A stretch of DNA of 64,000 nt from the NCBI GenBank assembly GCA_905147135.1, contig LR990044.1, positions 8,746,122-8,810,121 on the forward strand. The letters run 5' to 3'. The notes below the pieces were generated by a model. The model was not told the origin of the DNA. It did no database searches and worked only from the letters and a program-made list of their open reading frames with translations. The position numbers and the translations under genes are program-made. Below are positions 1 through 10,849 of the stretch, in pieces. This DNA is from Blastobasis lacticolella (taxonomy: Eukaryota; Arthropoda; Insecta; Lepidoptera; Blastobasidae). The number at the start of each line of letters is the position of its first letter. Positions within the stretch are counted from its first letter, which is position 1.

Positions 1-511
1 GTGGGCGAGTTGTGGGTAAAAGGACCAGCTGTGATAAAGGTAAGAAAAAATCGAGTCAATCATAATAATCATGTATGTATGTGCATATTTAAATTCATAT
101 AAGTGTGGATCTATTATTGACTAATAATGATGTATTTTGCTTTTTACAAAGTTCATTTAGCTGTTGATTCAACGAAATAAATAAAATAAAGTAAACAAAT
201 AAATTCATTCCCGGTTGTACCCACTGGGTCCGACTGGTTACAAATTCTCAGTCGTATCCACCCAGTTGTAGGGTAGATGCAGGGTAGGTGTAGGGTAGGA
301 TTGTTGAAACCAACCCTCGTTGAGATGGTTATGTAAATAAAAAAAATTATTTACAGAGCTATTACAAAAACGAAGAGGCGACCAAAGACACCTTTTCCGA
401 CGACTGGATGAAAACCGGTGATCTGTTCTACAGGGACGACAACTGGAATTTCTTCTTCGTTGAACGCCACAAGCTATTACTCAAATACAGGAACCATCAG
501 GTGTGTTTGTG

Positions 512-850
512 TGTGTGCTTTTTATGTAAGACTTGACAGGCATTTGACGCCATCTCACCTGTTGTTAAGTGACGATGCAGCCGAAGATGGAGCATGCCTG
601 TCTAGAAACAGCGTATATTTACTCTAGCCTTGAAGGCGTCTAGATTATAATGATCAGAGAACACACTCGAAGGCAACGTGTTCCATTCCTTAGCCGTATG
701 CATTGTAAAGGCTGAAATAAAGCGACTCTTGCTCGAAGATCCACGACATAAAGATGAAGCGTTCGCCCAGATCACGAAGACCGACAGACGCGCAATCCTA
801 CGCCGATGCTCGAGACTCTGCAGCTTAGCTGCAGTCAATTGCAGGTCACA
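512..850 (-). pseudogene. LINE reverse transcriptase C-terminal fragment in intron
   Basis: The - strand reads [14 protein letters not shown] followed by [13 protein letters not shown] and FKARVN, the typical tail of CR1/Jockey-type reverse transcriptases. It lies in the intron between paralog-1 exons 357-500 and 1276-1434. A related fragment occurs at 43645-43885. It is 5' truncated and is not a gene. Confidence 0.6.
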
Positions 851-1174
851 AATGCGGGTGTTATATGTATATTTGGTTTTTCAACTTCAACTACAGTAAC
901 TTAACTATGGGAGTTACTCTTCCTCAGTTTTGTTTACCTAATATCTATGCTAGGGAGCGGCTTAACGTTAGTTGAGTTGAAAATAAACTAGGGACCGAAT
1001 GCGGTACTTTCCACATTCTGGGGGCGGTCCGTTTTTTACTTTGTATTCTGGTCGCACTATTAGGGTTTTAAAATTGGGTGTGCGGGTTTGTAAAATTCCA
1101 CTACAACTTGGGGATAAATGACGGTTTAAATTTTTTAATACTATTGTGACATAGAATTCCACGACCAACCTTTG

Positions 1175-1240
1175 TGGAAATCTCTGGGGGAGGCCTATGC
1201 CAAGCAGTAGGCGTCTTTTGGTTGATATGATGATGATAGA
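1175..1240 (+). repeat. RTE-type LINE 3' tail
   Basis: The sequence 'ggaggcctatgccaagcag' followed by a (GAT)n-like end is the usual 3' terminus of abundant lepidopteran RTE LINEs. It lies just before the acceptor of exon 1276-1434. Confidence 0.5.
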
Positions 1241-1619
1241 ATTTCAAGACGCTCTTGCCTTCTAAATGGTTCCAGGTTTCCCCTTCTGAGTTAGAAGAAG
1301 TGATCCGCGGGCACCCGAGCGTGGAAGAGGTGGCGGTGGGCGGGCTCCCGGACCCGGAGTGCGGGGATCTGCCCGTTGCCTGCGTCGTGAGCCGCCAAGA
1401 CAGCATGGTCAGCAGATCAAGGACCTGGTCAAAGGTTCGAGTCTGATGTAACTGATTGATAGTTCAAGCCCACGTTGTGGTCCAATAAGTATAGCACACC
1501 ACGTATTCCCTACGCTTAAAACTCCTGTTATTTGTCATCTTCTTCTGGTCAGAAACTACAGAATAGATATTACTATATACTAACGTCCGAAAGACGGAAT
1601 TCCAATTTTAAAAAGGTGT

Positions 1620-2290
1620 CTCTATTGTATGCCTTAACACTTATTGTCCTAAGCATTATAGTCCTTAGGACAATAAGTGTTGCCGATTGCCGTAATATCG
1701 TTACTACTAATTTTACTTTTTATTTATTTTATTTTATCCTAATTATCGGAAGTTCTAACGTCGTTAGTCCTAGCCCAAGTCCTAATATTTTATTATCAAT
1801 ATTTTATATAAACAAAGTACCATGCAAAAAAAATATACAAGAATATTTTAGTTCATTTGGCGCCAGTTTGTAAAATGCCATACCGAAATTTTTTAGATTT
1901 GGTTCGCGGTGGTTAATAACAACTAACATGCTCGTTGTTTCGCTCTTTGCATCCTAACTCCTTTATGACCTAAGGCCGTTTTTGATAGATTCAGTTTTGT
2001 GGCAATTTTTTACACATTTTTGTTACATAATATTCTCGAATTCAGGCGACCGGTTTCTAAATCCAACCCATTATTTTATCTACAGAAGATAATATAATTT
2101 AACTTTCGTCAAATACATATTAGGATATATGATTTTTCAAAGGATCGATATTAGGACATTCAAACTTCAGGACAAAGAACATTAGGATTTAGAAATATTA
2201 TGACATTGAATGCATTACTATAATTAATATTTAGGACAATCGAATTTAGGAAATTCATGTTAGGACAATCGACTTTAAGACTAACAAAAC
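1620..2290. repeat. Intronic run of short TTAGGAC/GTCCTAA motifs with a perfect hairpin
   Basis: About ten copies of TTAGGAC-like or reverse-complement GTCCTAA-like words lie in the last intron of paralog 1. They include a perfect 17-bp inverted repeat (1636-1652 with 1665-1681, 12-nt loop). Nothing else is recognisable here. Confidence 0.45.
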
Positions 2291-2641
2291 ATTAAGGGCC
2301 GATTGATCAATCCTCAGATAAATTATTATGTGACTAAAACAAAATCGTATCGTTACTTCATATAAAGTGACATATAACAGTTTGTTTTAATTTGTTAGTA
2401 TATTACTGTATCGGGCAGTTAAATTTTATCAGATGATTGAGGAGGATTTAAAAGATTTGGTTGTTGGACAGCGGTTAGAAGGATAAGTTAATATCGTAAT
2501 AACTTTCTTACAGGTGCACTAACGGATTCGAAACAATTGAGAGGTGGTGTAATATTCCTGGAAAAGTTGCCGCTAACATCGTCCGGGAAAGTAAACCGCA
2601 AGGGTTTAACGGAATTAATACGCAAAATGGATAGAGAATAA

Positions 2642-3187
2642 AATATATAAATGGCCAAAGAAGAATTCAAAGAAGAATTGTGGTTCTCGTACAAGTTCAT
2701 ATTTTTTCCAAACTAAGCTTCGAGCTGCATGCCTTCTTTATTGATGGAAAACTACATGAAAAACTGAAGAATATACCTTTGAACCTGCCGGGCCTATATT
2801 TCGTACCTTGTTAAAAATAGCTTTAGAATTTTATTGCTTCTACATTAAATGTTCAAATCATGTCCAGTGTTTCTTTGCAATTCCATTAACCAGCAGCGCA
2901 CATCCTAAAAGTGGATACTTCAGAAACCTGAAGTGGCAGTGGGCATGCCACATAGTTTGTAGCACCGTTGGCCTATGAAATCGATGGAAAAGTCTACTTA
3001 CTGCTAAGAGGTTTAATTGGCTTCAAGTCAGACGTGCCAGAGAAAATATAAACATTTTATTCCTGCAATTCAATTAACCAGCAATGCATTTGCCTGCACG
3101 AAACGCATTCAAAGCCTAGCATGCGTCAATCACGCTCGTACCCATACTGGATACCTATCAAGCGTTGTCTTGTTCCACATTTTAAGG
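2642..3187. other. Gap after paralog 1, probable RTE remnant
   Basis: No gene is seen. Around 2930-3005 the + strand reads NLKWQWACHI, resembling the KWQWAGHIAR motif at the C-terminus of RTE-type reverse transcriptases, with frame damage. Confidence 0.35.
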
Positions 3188-3244
3188 GTTTTTTTATGTT
3201 ATACGGCAGACAAACAGGCAAGCGGGCCATCTGATGGAAAGTGG

Positions 3245-4654
3245 TCACCGCCGCCGCAAGAGACCTCTAATATACCTCTTGAACGATCCCATGTCATAGT
3301 CCAAAGGAAACACTGTGGCTGGGTCATTCCACATCCGAATCGTACGAGCGAGAAACGTTCTTTCGAACCTTAGCGTCGTGACCAACAGAGGGTCTACGTA
3401 GTGAGGATGAGTACCCAGCCCACGGCTGGTGATGCGATGGCGGAATTGTGCTGTGGACACCAGATCGAAAAGTTCCTCGGAACACTCTCCACTGTACAGC
3501 CGATAGAACAAACACAGGAAACCAAAGTCCCTTCGGTTTACCAGTAGTTCCAACTTGCTTGTTTGTATGGGATCATCGACAATTCGTACGGCATGTCTCT
3601 GTACGGAGTCCAGAGGATTAAACAGGTCGGCAGTTTCGCCGGCCCAAAGATGGGAACAATACTCCATATGAGGCCGTACTTGTGCCTTGCACAGCAGCAG
3701 GCGCTGCCCTGGGGTGAAGTATTGCTTGGACCGGTTAAGCACTCCAAGCTTTTTCGAAGCCAGTTTGGCCTTGCCTTCCAGGTGACTCCGGAATCGCACG
3801 CTATCCGATATGTCGACACCAAGGATCCCGATACTTTTTGAGATAGAAAGGGGATTTCCTTGAAAGGGCGGCACTATGTCAAAAGGATCTTTATTGACAG
3901 AAAATGCGCAGACCTGTGTCTTCGAGGGGTTGAATTGGACCAGGTTTAGTCTGCCCCACTGAGCAACTTGCTCCAAGGAATGTTCGATATTCGACACAAG
4001 TCTAATTTCGAACGCTCGGCCAGTATAACTAGCATCTCCAGTACTGTCATCCGCATAACAATTAATACTGGGGATATTCAGCATATCATTGATATGCAGA
4101 AGAAAGAGCGTGGGAGATAGCACTGAACCTGGGGGTACTCCGGGATTTGTAGTCTTGGTATCGGAGCAGCATCCATCAACAACGACTTGGATACTCCGTC
4201 CAGACAGGAAGCTGGATACCCAATTGCAGAGCCCCTCGGGGATACCGTACTTCGGGAGTTTTGATAGTAGTGCCATGTGCCAGACCCGATCAAATGCCTA
4301 GGCTATGTCAAAACTGACAGCCAGAGCCTCCCCCTTGCTCTCGACAGCCTCAGCCCACCGGTGCGTTAGGTACACAAGGTCACCAGCTGAGCGACCATGG
4401 CGAAAGCCATATTGACGGTCACTGATCAGCTGGTGGTCCTCTAGGTATCTGAGGAGCTGGATATTGACAACCCGCTCCATCACCTTAGAGAGCAAGGGGT
4501 GGACCAAGGAGGTTAACGCTATAGGCCTGTTTAAATTATCACCCTTCTCGGGTGTCGGATGCACAAGGGCTAGCTTCCACGAAGACGGCACCGTTCCAGA
4601 GGTGTAGGAAAGCTCGAATAAGCGCATTAGCACGGGAGAAACTCGGGAGCACAT
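3245..4654 (-). pseudogene. LINE reverse transcriptase with one in-frame stop
   Basis: The upstream part (4654-4298) has the ALTSLVHPLLSKVMER and QYGFRHGRSAGDL blocks and ends in SFDIA; after a TAG the same frame continues with AFDRVWHMALL (4276-3245). The catalytic box reads CYADDS and is preceded by GVPPGSVLSPTLFLLHINDM. The C-terminal block has VRPHMEYCSHLWAG and WNDPATVFP, as in CR1/Jockey-type enzymes. The single stop between FDIA and AFD could be an old mutation. Such enzymes copy the element RNA at a nicked chromosomal target. Confidence 0.85.
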
Positions 4655-4725
4655 TTTTTAAAAACAAAGCAGGAATGCCGTCAGGCCCACTGGACTTCCG
4701 ATGTCTAGGGAGAGAAGCACACGCC

Positions 4726-5361
4726 TTATAATTTTTTGGGTGAAACTTCAGTCATGCTGCCCTCACACCGCGAGATGATAGGCGGTGCAGCTCCCCCATC
4801 ATCCAAGAGATCGGCTTTCTCCTTTGCCGTATGGGCTAATAGGCCATCCGGTAGAAAAGAAGTCCGACAAAAGTTCCCCTCAAGAGCTTTGGAGAGAGAC
4901 CAAAAAGCACGACTCCCAGATGGGTAGCTGATTAGTCTCTCCCCACTTCCACCAATGAATTTTAATTTTGCTCCAGCCATTATCCTCTTTGTAGACCTCG
5001 ATACAGCATTATACTTTTTCCTCAAATTGTGGGTGTTAGGGTGGGGGTCCTTGTGGGGCCGAGCCATTGTCCAGACACGAAAAGCATCCTGCTTGAGGCG
5101 AGTTGCCTCAGCACTAGGTCTGTCGTACCAGGGCTGACTCTTGCCGCCGAGGCGGACTACAGAGGATGGGATAAAACATTCCATTCCCTGAAGTATGACA
5201 TCAGCTACAGCGGCAGCACAGGTGTTGGTGTCATTTGAGGAAAAGCAAAAGCAGTATCCACGGGTACGACGCGAAGAATTCTTGCTATCCATCCCAGTCT
5301 GCTGTACCATAGTGCCATACCTTGTGTGACTCACTGGGAAGAGCCCGTTCGGGTATAGCAA
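4726..5361 (-). pseudogene. LINE linker region between endonuclease and RT
   Basis: An open stretch of about 210 codons with QPWYDRPSAEATRLKQ and AFWSLSKALEGNFCR, the segment that joins endonuclease and RT in this kind of ORF2. It is in a different frame from both neighbouring pieces, so at least two indels separate them. Confidence 0.7.
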
Positions 5362-5990
5362 GAGGCACCTCAGAACGGACCAGGCAGTGGTCAGATATTC
5401 CTAGAGGAGCATCGACGGACACCCGATAACCGTCTGGGTGGGAGGTCTGCAGAAGGTCTAACAAAGAAGGATCGCGGCCCACAACATCCGGTAAGTAGGT
5501 GGGTTCTAATACCAGTTGCGTGAGACCATTGGCCAGAGAAAATTCGTGGGCGGATCTTCCGGCAGGGTTGGTAGAGCGACTTGACTCTAGCCACTCAGTG
5601 TGGTGACCATTAAATTCTCCTAAGACTACCAACTCAGCGGAAGGACACCGCTCAAGAACTTGTCGGTAGCGCATTGAACGTGCTCGAAAAACCGATTTGT
5701 CTCACCTACGCCATGACGGTTGTTGTATAGGCATGCGTAGACACAGGATGAACCTTCCTGTTCCACGCACACCCACAAAACAGATTCGTCACTTTGTTCA
5801 ATGGCAAGACGCCGACAGCAGATATCACGTCTGACGAATAAGCACACACCAGCGCGAGGAAGAAACCTGTGTTCTAACTTGTACCCAGGACAATGGAGAC
5901 GAAGTGTCGGCTGGTGGTGATATCTGTGTTTCAGTCAGGAAGAGTAAGGCGGGCTTCGCCATCTTAAGGTGATTCCCCTGATGTTGTAAA
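5285..5990 (-). pseudogene. LINE apurinic-like endonuclease domain, broken
   Basis: Two overlapping open pieces (5847-5626 and 5674-5285) carry LVVLGEFNGHHTEWL and GISDHCLVRSE, the D/N and SDH motifs of exonuclease-endonuclease-phosphatase fold enzymes used by LINEs to nick target DNA. Upstream, around 6000, the - strand reads VDFYNIRGI, a usual domain start. A frameshift lies near 5630-5670. Confidence 0.8.
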
Positions 5991-6040
5991 AGTCCACTCG
6001 AAGTGTGGAAAGGGGTGCCGCTGAAAGAACCTGACTCTTT

Positions 6041-6497
6041 TTTTTACGTTTTGCCAATGGTATTTTTAGTGGGGTGAAAAAGAAGTGCTGTAACAATTAA
6101 GGGTATTTATTTTAAGGGTGTGTTCCGGGTTTCTTGCCGCGTACCTTTGTTGACGACATGAAATGTGTGATGATAGCCGCGATAGTTTAAACATTACGCT
6201 TTGTCATGTTGTTGCACAGGTAAGTATTACAAGTTGATTTCATATCTAAAAATTATTGTTGTGTCATTAATTGATAGATATATCGTATAATTGATCTAAA
6301 CATTTATCGATGCAATGTAATTTTTGCGGAGGTTTTTTTTTTTATCTTCACAGATATATTAATAACATAATAATCACCTACGAATAACTAGTAATACCTA
6401 ACTGACTGTTGCTATCTTCGACAAAAATAAAAGTAGTTAAGTACCAACTAGTTCAAATAAATATTCTTACGTACCCACTTATAAAAGTAATATTAAT
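6041..6497. other. Unassigned A+T-rich gap
   Basis: I see no open frame of note, no repeat family and no RNA gene here. Confidence 0.4.
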
Positions 6498-6670
6498 CTT
6501 GGCGTTAATATCCCGGTTGTGCTATTCCGCGCGAGGGCCGGGGTCCGCCTTGACCACGATCCAGAATTTGACAGATTAGGTAATTGCAGTAGAGCGACTA
6601 TAATCTGACCTACGACCGCGACCCTGTTACAGGGAAGATGACCAAATTGGATCATGGTTACATATTCAGT
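6498..6670 (-). mobile_element. tRNA-derived SINE family A, tail only
   Basis: It matches the reverse complement of the SINE body ('cggaccccgggccctc' to 'gacattaacgcca'). It lies head-to-head with the fuller copy at 6685-7009, so the two form an inverted pair. Confidence 0.75.
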
Positions 6671-6684
6671 TATTTGATTTTTGA

Positions 6685-7009
6685 AGCGTCGCCGCGTTCG
6701 GTGGTGTAGTGGTTAAGGGTATCCGACTCGTAAGCGAGAGGTAATGGGTTCGAATCCCACTGCGGCCGATGGCGCTTATGGTGAGGGAAGACATCGTGAT
6801 AAAATGTGCACATTCAGGCGTCTGAATGGGTAACCATGCTCCAATCTGGTCCAGTTCCCCTGGTAGCAGGATCATGAAGGTCAGATGGCAGTCGCTCCAC
6901 TGTTATTATCTGATCTGCCAAATCCTGGATCATGGTCAAGGCGGACCCCGGGCCCTCATGCGCGATACTACAACCCGGACATTAACGCCAGGATTATGAT
7001 GATGATGAT
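6685..7009 (+). mobile_element. tRNA-derived SINE family A, near full length
   Basis: The head is tRNA-like: A box 'gtggtgtagtggttaag', an anticodon arm with a 7-nt loop holding CGT (Thr-like), and B box 'gggttcgaatccca'. A conserved body and a (GAT)n 3' end follow. There is no acceptor-stem pairing after the B box, so it is not a working tRNA gene. Other copies: 39111, 42176, 45293, 50277 (split), 57474, 62535 and 63588. Confidence 0.85.
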
Positions 7010-7016
7010 CTATTAA

Positions 7017-7460
7017 TCCTAATGGATAACGTGAATTACCGTCGATTGCTCCGATAGATGGTCGCAAGGGCGCAAAGAAGTCAGCCCTCCAGTCATCATG
7101 GTTACACGTTCAGTCGCCTTTCCGGAGATTAGCGTGTACAAACAAACAAACATATAGACAAATAAATTAAAATTCCTAGTCTATTACTATTTCTGCAACA
7201 CTCTATTTTTAGTGGTATTTTCAATGAACAGACACACTTTTTTGCCTTGCCTGGATCACATTCAAGGCAGAGTCTGGGACCTCGTGTCCGAGAGCACAAA
7301 CTCTTATTTTTTAATATAAATATACTAAGACCAGCCGTACTATACTTCTATACCGTACTATACTATACTTGCCCCATATTTGGTACTGCAGGGCCATCTT
7401 CGTCGCGACCTTGCGACCGTCTATCTGGGCAATCGACGGTAATTCACGTATTCCATTAGG
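7017..7460. mobile_element. Small element with about 60-bp inverted repeats
   Basis: The arm 7017-7080 pairs with 7398-7460 (reverse complement, few mismatches; shared core 'gtgaattaccgtcgattgc'). The interior holds a SINE-A tail-like piece near 7245-7300 and no coding region. It resembles a MITE or foldback element. Confidence 0.6.
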
Positions 7461-7756
7461 CCGTCTCCACCCTCCTCGCCTTAATATCTCCAAATCAGAG
7501 GATCGTGACCTCCTTAAATCACTTTATTCTTAGTGATAGTGCGCCATCTAGATCCATCTAGGGCTACAAAGACCTAAGTGTAGGGCTTTGGGAATTCTAT
7601 GCAATGCCTGCGTCATTAGGCAGGTCAATCAATCAATCAATCCTGTTTTTTTAAATGGCAACGGATCGTTCAACAGTTGGATAACCATTACTGCCAGTAT
7701 GTGCTGAGTGCAAGGAAAACACACTGAAAGAGTTTGACCGTTTTGAAGAAAAATCC

Positions 7757-7935
7757 TAGAGTCTCCGTAGGCTGGAAAATGGGCAGCAGCGGTTTCTACT
7801 GCTGTAAATTATTTGTAACACTGCGGTCTCCAACCCGCCTGCCAAGCGTAAGGATTATGGCAATAACCTCCCCTTTCGTGGAAGAGGCCCTAACTCCTGC
7901 AGTGAAGTGAGTTATGGGCTGTGATGATGACTGTG
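7757..7935 (+). repeat. Short repeat family B, 3' portion
   Basis: It shares 'gggcagcag', 'tctccaacccgcctgcca', 'cccctttcgtggaagagg' and the 'gggctgtgatgatga' end with copies at 15656, 22331 and 32812. It is a SINE-like interspersed repeat; the family's 5' third is missing here. Confidence 0.7.
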
Positions 7936-8524
7936 AAGTAAAGACAACACAGTACTAGACAGATCATCATTTGCAAAATAACATGCTTTGAAAGGTCTCT
8001 CGACGACAATCACTAACTGCCAGCAACATTATTATAGAAGGACATTTTTTCCCTAATAAAGTGCAAAATAAACAAAACAAGTAAACTGACTTCTGCATCC
8101 AAGTAAAGTGTGTAAATTTAGTACAAAAAATGTTTAAAGAATAAACGCAATATTCCAACGCACAGTGCGCATCGGCGTTATTTTTTACCCGAGTGCGACA
8201 GAAGGAGGATTATTGTCTAAGTAACTAAAGAAAAATATGTGTCCAATATTTTTTATTAATCAACATGACGGACTAAAAAAGTTTTTCGGTCATCATCGAT
8301 AAAAGTAGATAAGGCCTAATTCACTTTACCATGCATTAAGTAACAAAACTCTTTGGTGTGTTCCGAACATCGACATCGATTGTTCGCTTAAATTTCATAC
8401 AAACTAAGCAACGAGCATTACCTTGTAAAGGACTCATCTTTGTGCATACGTTCGTCCTTGGTCACGTTATTGAACCACCGATATTTTGATATTGAATATC
8501 CATCTCGGAAACTGGTATCGGTAT
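7936..8524. other. Unassigned gap
   Basis: A+T-rich sequence with no supported gene or recognised repeat. Confidence 0.35.
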
Positions 8525-8610
8525 TTAAAGAAGTTAAGTTATGGGCAAAAGTTACCGCTTACCACCAGGTAGGCCTGTCTGCACATTCGTCACTGCGTAG
8601 TATAAAAAAA
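8525..8610 (+). repeat. LINE 3' tail ('accaccaggtaggcc' type)
   Basis: The sequence 'gttaccgcttaccaccagg' followed by 'tagtataaaaaaac' matches the 3' ends of LINE fragments at 23570-23640, 50020-50125 and 63276-63545. Confidence 0.5.
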
Positions 8611-8654
8611 CTCACTGCATCTACTAGTGAGTCACAAACTTATCTGACCCGGTG

Positions 8655-9697
8655 GCCTAAGGCGCTCGGCACATTGGAACGCACCGTCCGGTGCTGCGGA
8701 AAACGCATCCACGCGCGTGGCTGCGGATCCGCATCACCGTACGTTTCCATAGACAACTCCAGAGCTGTTTCCATAGACCACTCTAGTGTTACAAGATTGG
8801 GCCCTTTTTTCGTCATTTCTGGCGAAATTTGGCGAAAGTGAAATTTTTATCTTGTTTTAAGTACAATCAAATATTTAGAAATTGTCCAAATTGTTATAAT
8901 CTTTTCATAAAATTATATTATTTAGGCGAAAAATAATTTGAGAACTGAGTAACGGAACACCTATCTGACAATTCTGGAGACCTCACTTCACAGCAGCGGC
9001 CTATTTGACGCCTTTTTATGTAGAAAGTACAGTGTCAAAAACTTATTTGTACCACAGCCCGACCGCCTAATATTCGAATTGAACGTCGCTCTCTTCTAGC
9101 AATAGGATATATTTACAACATTATTATAAGTTTAGAGCAAGTAGGTATATATAATAGTACCACGCTTAGTCCGAATCAACTGACAGTGGTAGAAAATATA
9201 AAATGTGGATATGGCAATATCTATTGGATAATCTGTTCTTGTCAGTCATTGTCCATTATTATTTAGGCGATCCGCACACTGGAACGCAGCACCGTACAGT
9301 TATACATAGAAACCGATAACCGCAGAGCGTTTCTATGGAAATTACTCAAAGTCGAATACACTGAAAACGCATCCACGCTTGTTCGTGCGGATCCGTCGTT
9401 TTTTTTCTTTGACACATTTGACACGGGCTGCGGGTCAGATAAGTTTTCGGCGCTGTACTTTACACGGCGTCAAATAGGCCGCTGCTGTGAAGTGAGGTCT
9501 CCAGGATTGTTAAATAGGTATTCCGTTACTCAGTTCTCTAATTATTTTTCGCTTAAATAATATAATTTTATGAAAAGTTTATAACAATTTGGAGAATTCC
9601 TAAATTTTTTATTGTATATAAAACAATATAAAAATTACACATATTTCCAAATTTCGCCAGAATGAATGCTACGCTCCAATGTGCCAATCGCCTCAAC
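8655..9697. mobile_element. Foldback DNA element with long inverted arms
   Basis: The left arm (8658-9062) and right arm (9420-9697) are reverse complements, with a roughly 120-bp extra piece in the left arm (about 8690-8810). The outer end reads 'ggcgctcggcacattgg' and the inner part includes 'gagacctcacttcacagc'. The loop 9063-9419 has no open frame. A third partial copy sits at 14928-15085. A nonautonomous DNA transposon is the likeliest identity. Confidence 0.7.
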
Positions 9698-10149
9698 AAT
9701 ATTTTTCAAATGAGTCAAATTCTATGTTATGACTTTTATGAATGACGTTCTATGACGGATAAAAGACATGGCATTAGTTGCCATACAGAATTTTTTATTT
9801 TTATTTTTTAAAGCGATTCGGACTTAGCGTGGTCGTACTATATGATGGGCAAGTATTAAGATGTACTGCTACTTTAGATTATAATCAGAAGGCGATGCAT
9901 TTGGATCGTGATTGTGATCGACTTCAATTTATTTGTCAGTTTGACGAATTAGTCCGTGGTATTGTTGATGGCTTCCATACGAAAAAGAGAAATACAGATA
10001 ATGAAACGAAAAATACGCGGCTATGCGAAATATTATCAAGGAATCAAAGATCGTGATAAACAAATCACTGGTAGTCGTGGGACTACTAGTAAACATAGAC
10101 TCATGGGGAAAAGAGATCCAAAATCAATACTTTCCAAGTTATTACGTTT
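9698..10149. other. Unassigned segment before the tandem array
   Basis: Two short overlapping open frames (9778-10056 and 9956-10192, +) show no recognisable motif and are probably chance. Its right part (10100-10149) grades into the tandem array. Confidence 0.3.
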
Positions 10150-10617
10150 TCCAAGTTTGACATCTGTCATCCGAAATGTATGTCTTGACTAGTACTATCA
10201 TTTCTGTTTTTATAATTATTATAATTTTTTATATATTTAATTAGTATTCTAGGACTAATAGTTCCCGATTTATAACAGTTTTAGGTTTAATACCTGTCAT
10301 CCGAAATGAAGATCTCGACTAGTAGTATAATTTTTCTTTAGGGACTAGTGTTCTAGGACCATTAGTTTCAGAGTTATTACAGTTTTGAGTTTGACAGCTG
10401 TCACCCAAAATGTAGATCTCGACTAGTACTATAATTTATATTTAGGGACTAGTGTTCTGGGACCATTAGTTTCAGAGTTATTACAGTTTTGAGTTTGACA
10501 GCCGTCACCCAAAATGTAGATTTCGACGAGTACTATAATTTATCTTTAAAAACTAGTGTTCTAGGATCAACAGTTTCCAAGTTATAACAGTGTTAGGTTA
10601 GACAGCTGTCACCCGAA
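10150..10617 (+). repeat. Tandem array, about 105-bp unit
   Basis: At least four consecutive units start with 'tttgacagctgtcaccc'-like sequence and share 'atgtagatctcgactagta' and 'ggactagtgttctagga'. Two unit starts at 10390 and 10495 give the period. Single related units recur at 11325-11382, 14415-14470 (inverted) and 14483-14545, at the edges of the neighbouring palindrome. Confidence 0.8.
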
Positions 10618-10670
10618 ATTGAACTTTTTCTCTTATTATTTTGCTCTTCAGTTCATACATCTTGCTAGGT

Positions 10671-10708
10671 GGCGGGGGGGGGGGGGGGGGGGCGGGGGGG
10701 GGGGGGGG
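10671..10708 (+). repeat. Poly-G tract
   Basis: A 38-bp run of G with two C interruptions. Such tracts are hard to sequence, so the exact length is doubtful. Confidence 0.9.
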
Positions 10709-10849
10709 CTTATTTACTTATTCATACACCTTATTCACTGGCTTCACCCACACCCTTCACCCCCACACACACATTTGCATGCCGCCATATTGAAAATGGA
10801 CCTATGAAATAGGCAGAATGTTAGTTGCATTTTACGCCACATACATCAA

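Larger units (their letters stand above)
1..2641 (+). pseudogene. Acyl-CoA synthetase / luciferase-like paralog 1, 3' part, probably broken
   Basis: Four exons match the C-terminal third of an adenylate-forming acyl-CoA ligase: 1-39 (cut by the window edge), 357-500, 1276-1434 and 2514-2641 (stop TAA). All are bounded by AG/GT and align with exons 8-11 of the intact paralog at 18692-30787. Visible motifs are the WVKGP stretch, the KTGDLFY core (A7), VERHKLLLKYRNHQ (A8 hinge) and the SSGKVNRK lysine motif (A10). Exon 1276-1434 is 159 nt against 166 in the paralog; a net 7-nt loss near 1409-1416 shifts the frame, so joining to the last exon gives a stop within three codons and loses the A10 lysine. 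Exon 357-500 also lacks one codon, dropping the Gly of the usual DGW. The family activates carboxylic acids with ATP and CoA; substrate unknown. An assembly error is the main alternative to pseudogenisation. Confidence 0.75.
3188..6040 (-). mobile_element. Non-LTR retrotransposon (CR1/Jockey-like), multiply broken
   Basis: Reading leftwards on the - strand, an endonuclease domain (about 5990-5285) is followed by a linker (5361-4726) and a reverse transcriptase (4654-3245). The 3' end, near 3190-3240, carries the 'accactttccatcagatggcc' tail and an A-rich end. The frame changes between the endonuclease and the linker and between the linker and the RT, and one in-frame TAG interrupts the RT. 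The element lies between the two synthetase paralogs. Placement in the CR1 group rests on overall resemblance and is not certain. Confidence 0.85.

Noticed and set aside
602..838. A small host gene on the - strand
   Set aside because: The translation is the C-terminal tail of a LINE reverse transcriptase, without a start of its own.
6685..6770. A free-standing tRNA-Thr gene
   Set aside because: A and B boxes are present, but no acceptor stem closes after the B box and the sequence continues into the shared SINE body.
9778..10192. Two overlapping small genes before the tandem array
   Set aside because: No motif, no splice context, and the right part merges into repeat sequence.
10619..10807. 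A glycine-run protein
   Set aside because: Created by the poly-G tract; there is no other protein-like content.
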